Source of the DNA: Paulinella micropora
Lineage: Eukaryota > Cercozoa > Imbricatea > Euglyphida
DNA: 42,054 bases
Direction: 5' to 3'
Assembly (NCBI GenBank): GCA_009731375.1
Contig: BJOX01000049.1
Coordinates: 646,586-688,639 of the forward strand
The translations under genes were made by a program, and so were the position numbers. This document shows positions 42,045 to 42,054 of the stretch, piece by piece. Every line of letters begins with the position of its first letter. The first letter of the stretch is position 1. The notes under the pieces were generated by a model. The model did no database searches and was not told the origin of the DNA. It was given only the letters and a program-made list of their open reading frames with translations.

Positions 42045-42054
42045 GTAAAGTTTC

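Larger units (their letters stand above)
36608..42054 (-). mobile_element. Ty1/copia LTR retrotransposon, 5' end beyond the window
   Basis: Gag-protease, then integrase, reverse transcriptase and RNase H in copia order on the minus strand, followed by a spacer, polypurine tract and probable 3' LTR. Two 10-N assembly gaps fall inside it. It begins about 100 bases past the polyadenylation signal of the TEX264-like gene, in tail-to-tail orientation with that gene. Confidence 0.95.

Overview
Organism and style. This is nuclear DNA of a eukaryote with spliceosomal introns and an extreme load of simple repeats. Most of the window is tri-, tetra-, penta- and hexanucleotide microsatellite. Inside that sea lie short, GC-richer islands, and read carefully the islands are exons. 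The combination (short exons, microsatellite introns, a Ty1/copia element, a non-LTR element of the R2-like endonuclease type, a group IC1 intron) fits a microsatellite-rich unicellular eukaryote such as an ichthyosporean-like holozoan or a myxomycete-like amoeba. I cannot decide between these from sequence alone.

Layout. 1-5142 is repeats with two small unique islands and a 598-bp-period duplication. 5143-24570 (+) is a 17-exon gene that I reconstruct from splice sites. All phases agree and the coding sum is a multiple of three (466 codons plus stop). It has a short N-terminal segment, one membrane span, a Cys-rich stretch and then receptor-L-domain/leucine-rich-like repeats, so it is probably a type II surface protein. 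Its introns hold a 5'-truncated non-LTR retrotransposon with an R2-like C-terminus (6547-7903), a second copy of that element's 3' end (8034-8300), and a group IC1 intron on the minus strand (about 14398-15199). 24571-26830 is a (CA)n tract plus unique sequence with a promoter-like TATA box. 27162-27769 (-) is a tiny two-exon gene for a 40-residue membrane protein. 30992-36510 (+) is a 12-exon gene (359 residues, again with agreeing phases) that I recognise as TEX264-like, with an AATAAA signal just after its stop. From about 36608 to the right edge, on the minus strand, lies a Ty1/copia retrotransposon with its probable 3' LTR; its 5' LTR is outside the window.

Main discovery. Exons of both multi-exon genes are surrounded by partial copies of themselves with strict polarity. 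Copies upstream of an exon carry only its 5' part with the acceptor side. Copies downstream carry only its 3' part with the donor side. About 30 such 'exon-edge echoes' around 11 exons obey the rule, each embedded in intron microsatellite. In addition, many introns turn into microsatellite immediately at the GT donor (for example gtctctctc, gtgagagag, gtatctatc). Together these suggest that introns here grow by repeated duplication of exon-edge plus microsatellite units. The second highlight is a group I intron with all four conserved core segments lying outside rDNA.

Limits. All splicing is inferred; no transcript evidence is available. Repeat edges are approximate to about 10 bases. Four 10-N gaps (3843, 19870, 38373, 41363) mark assembly joins.
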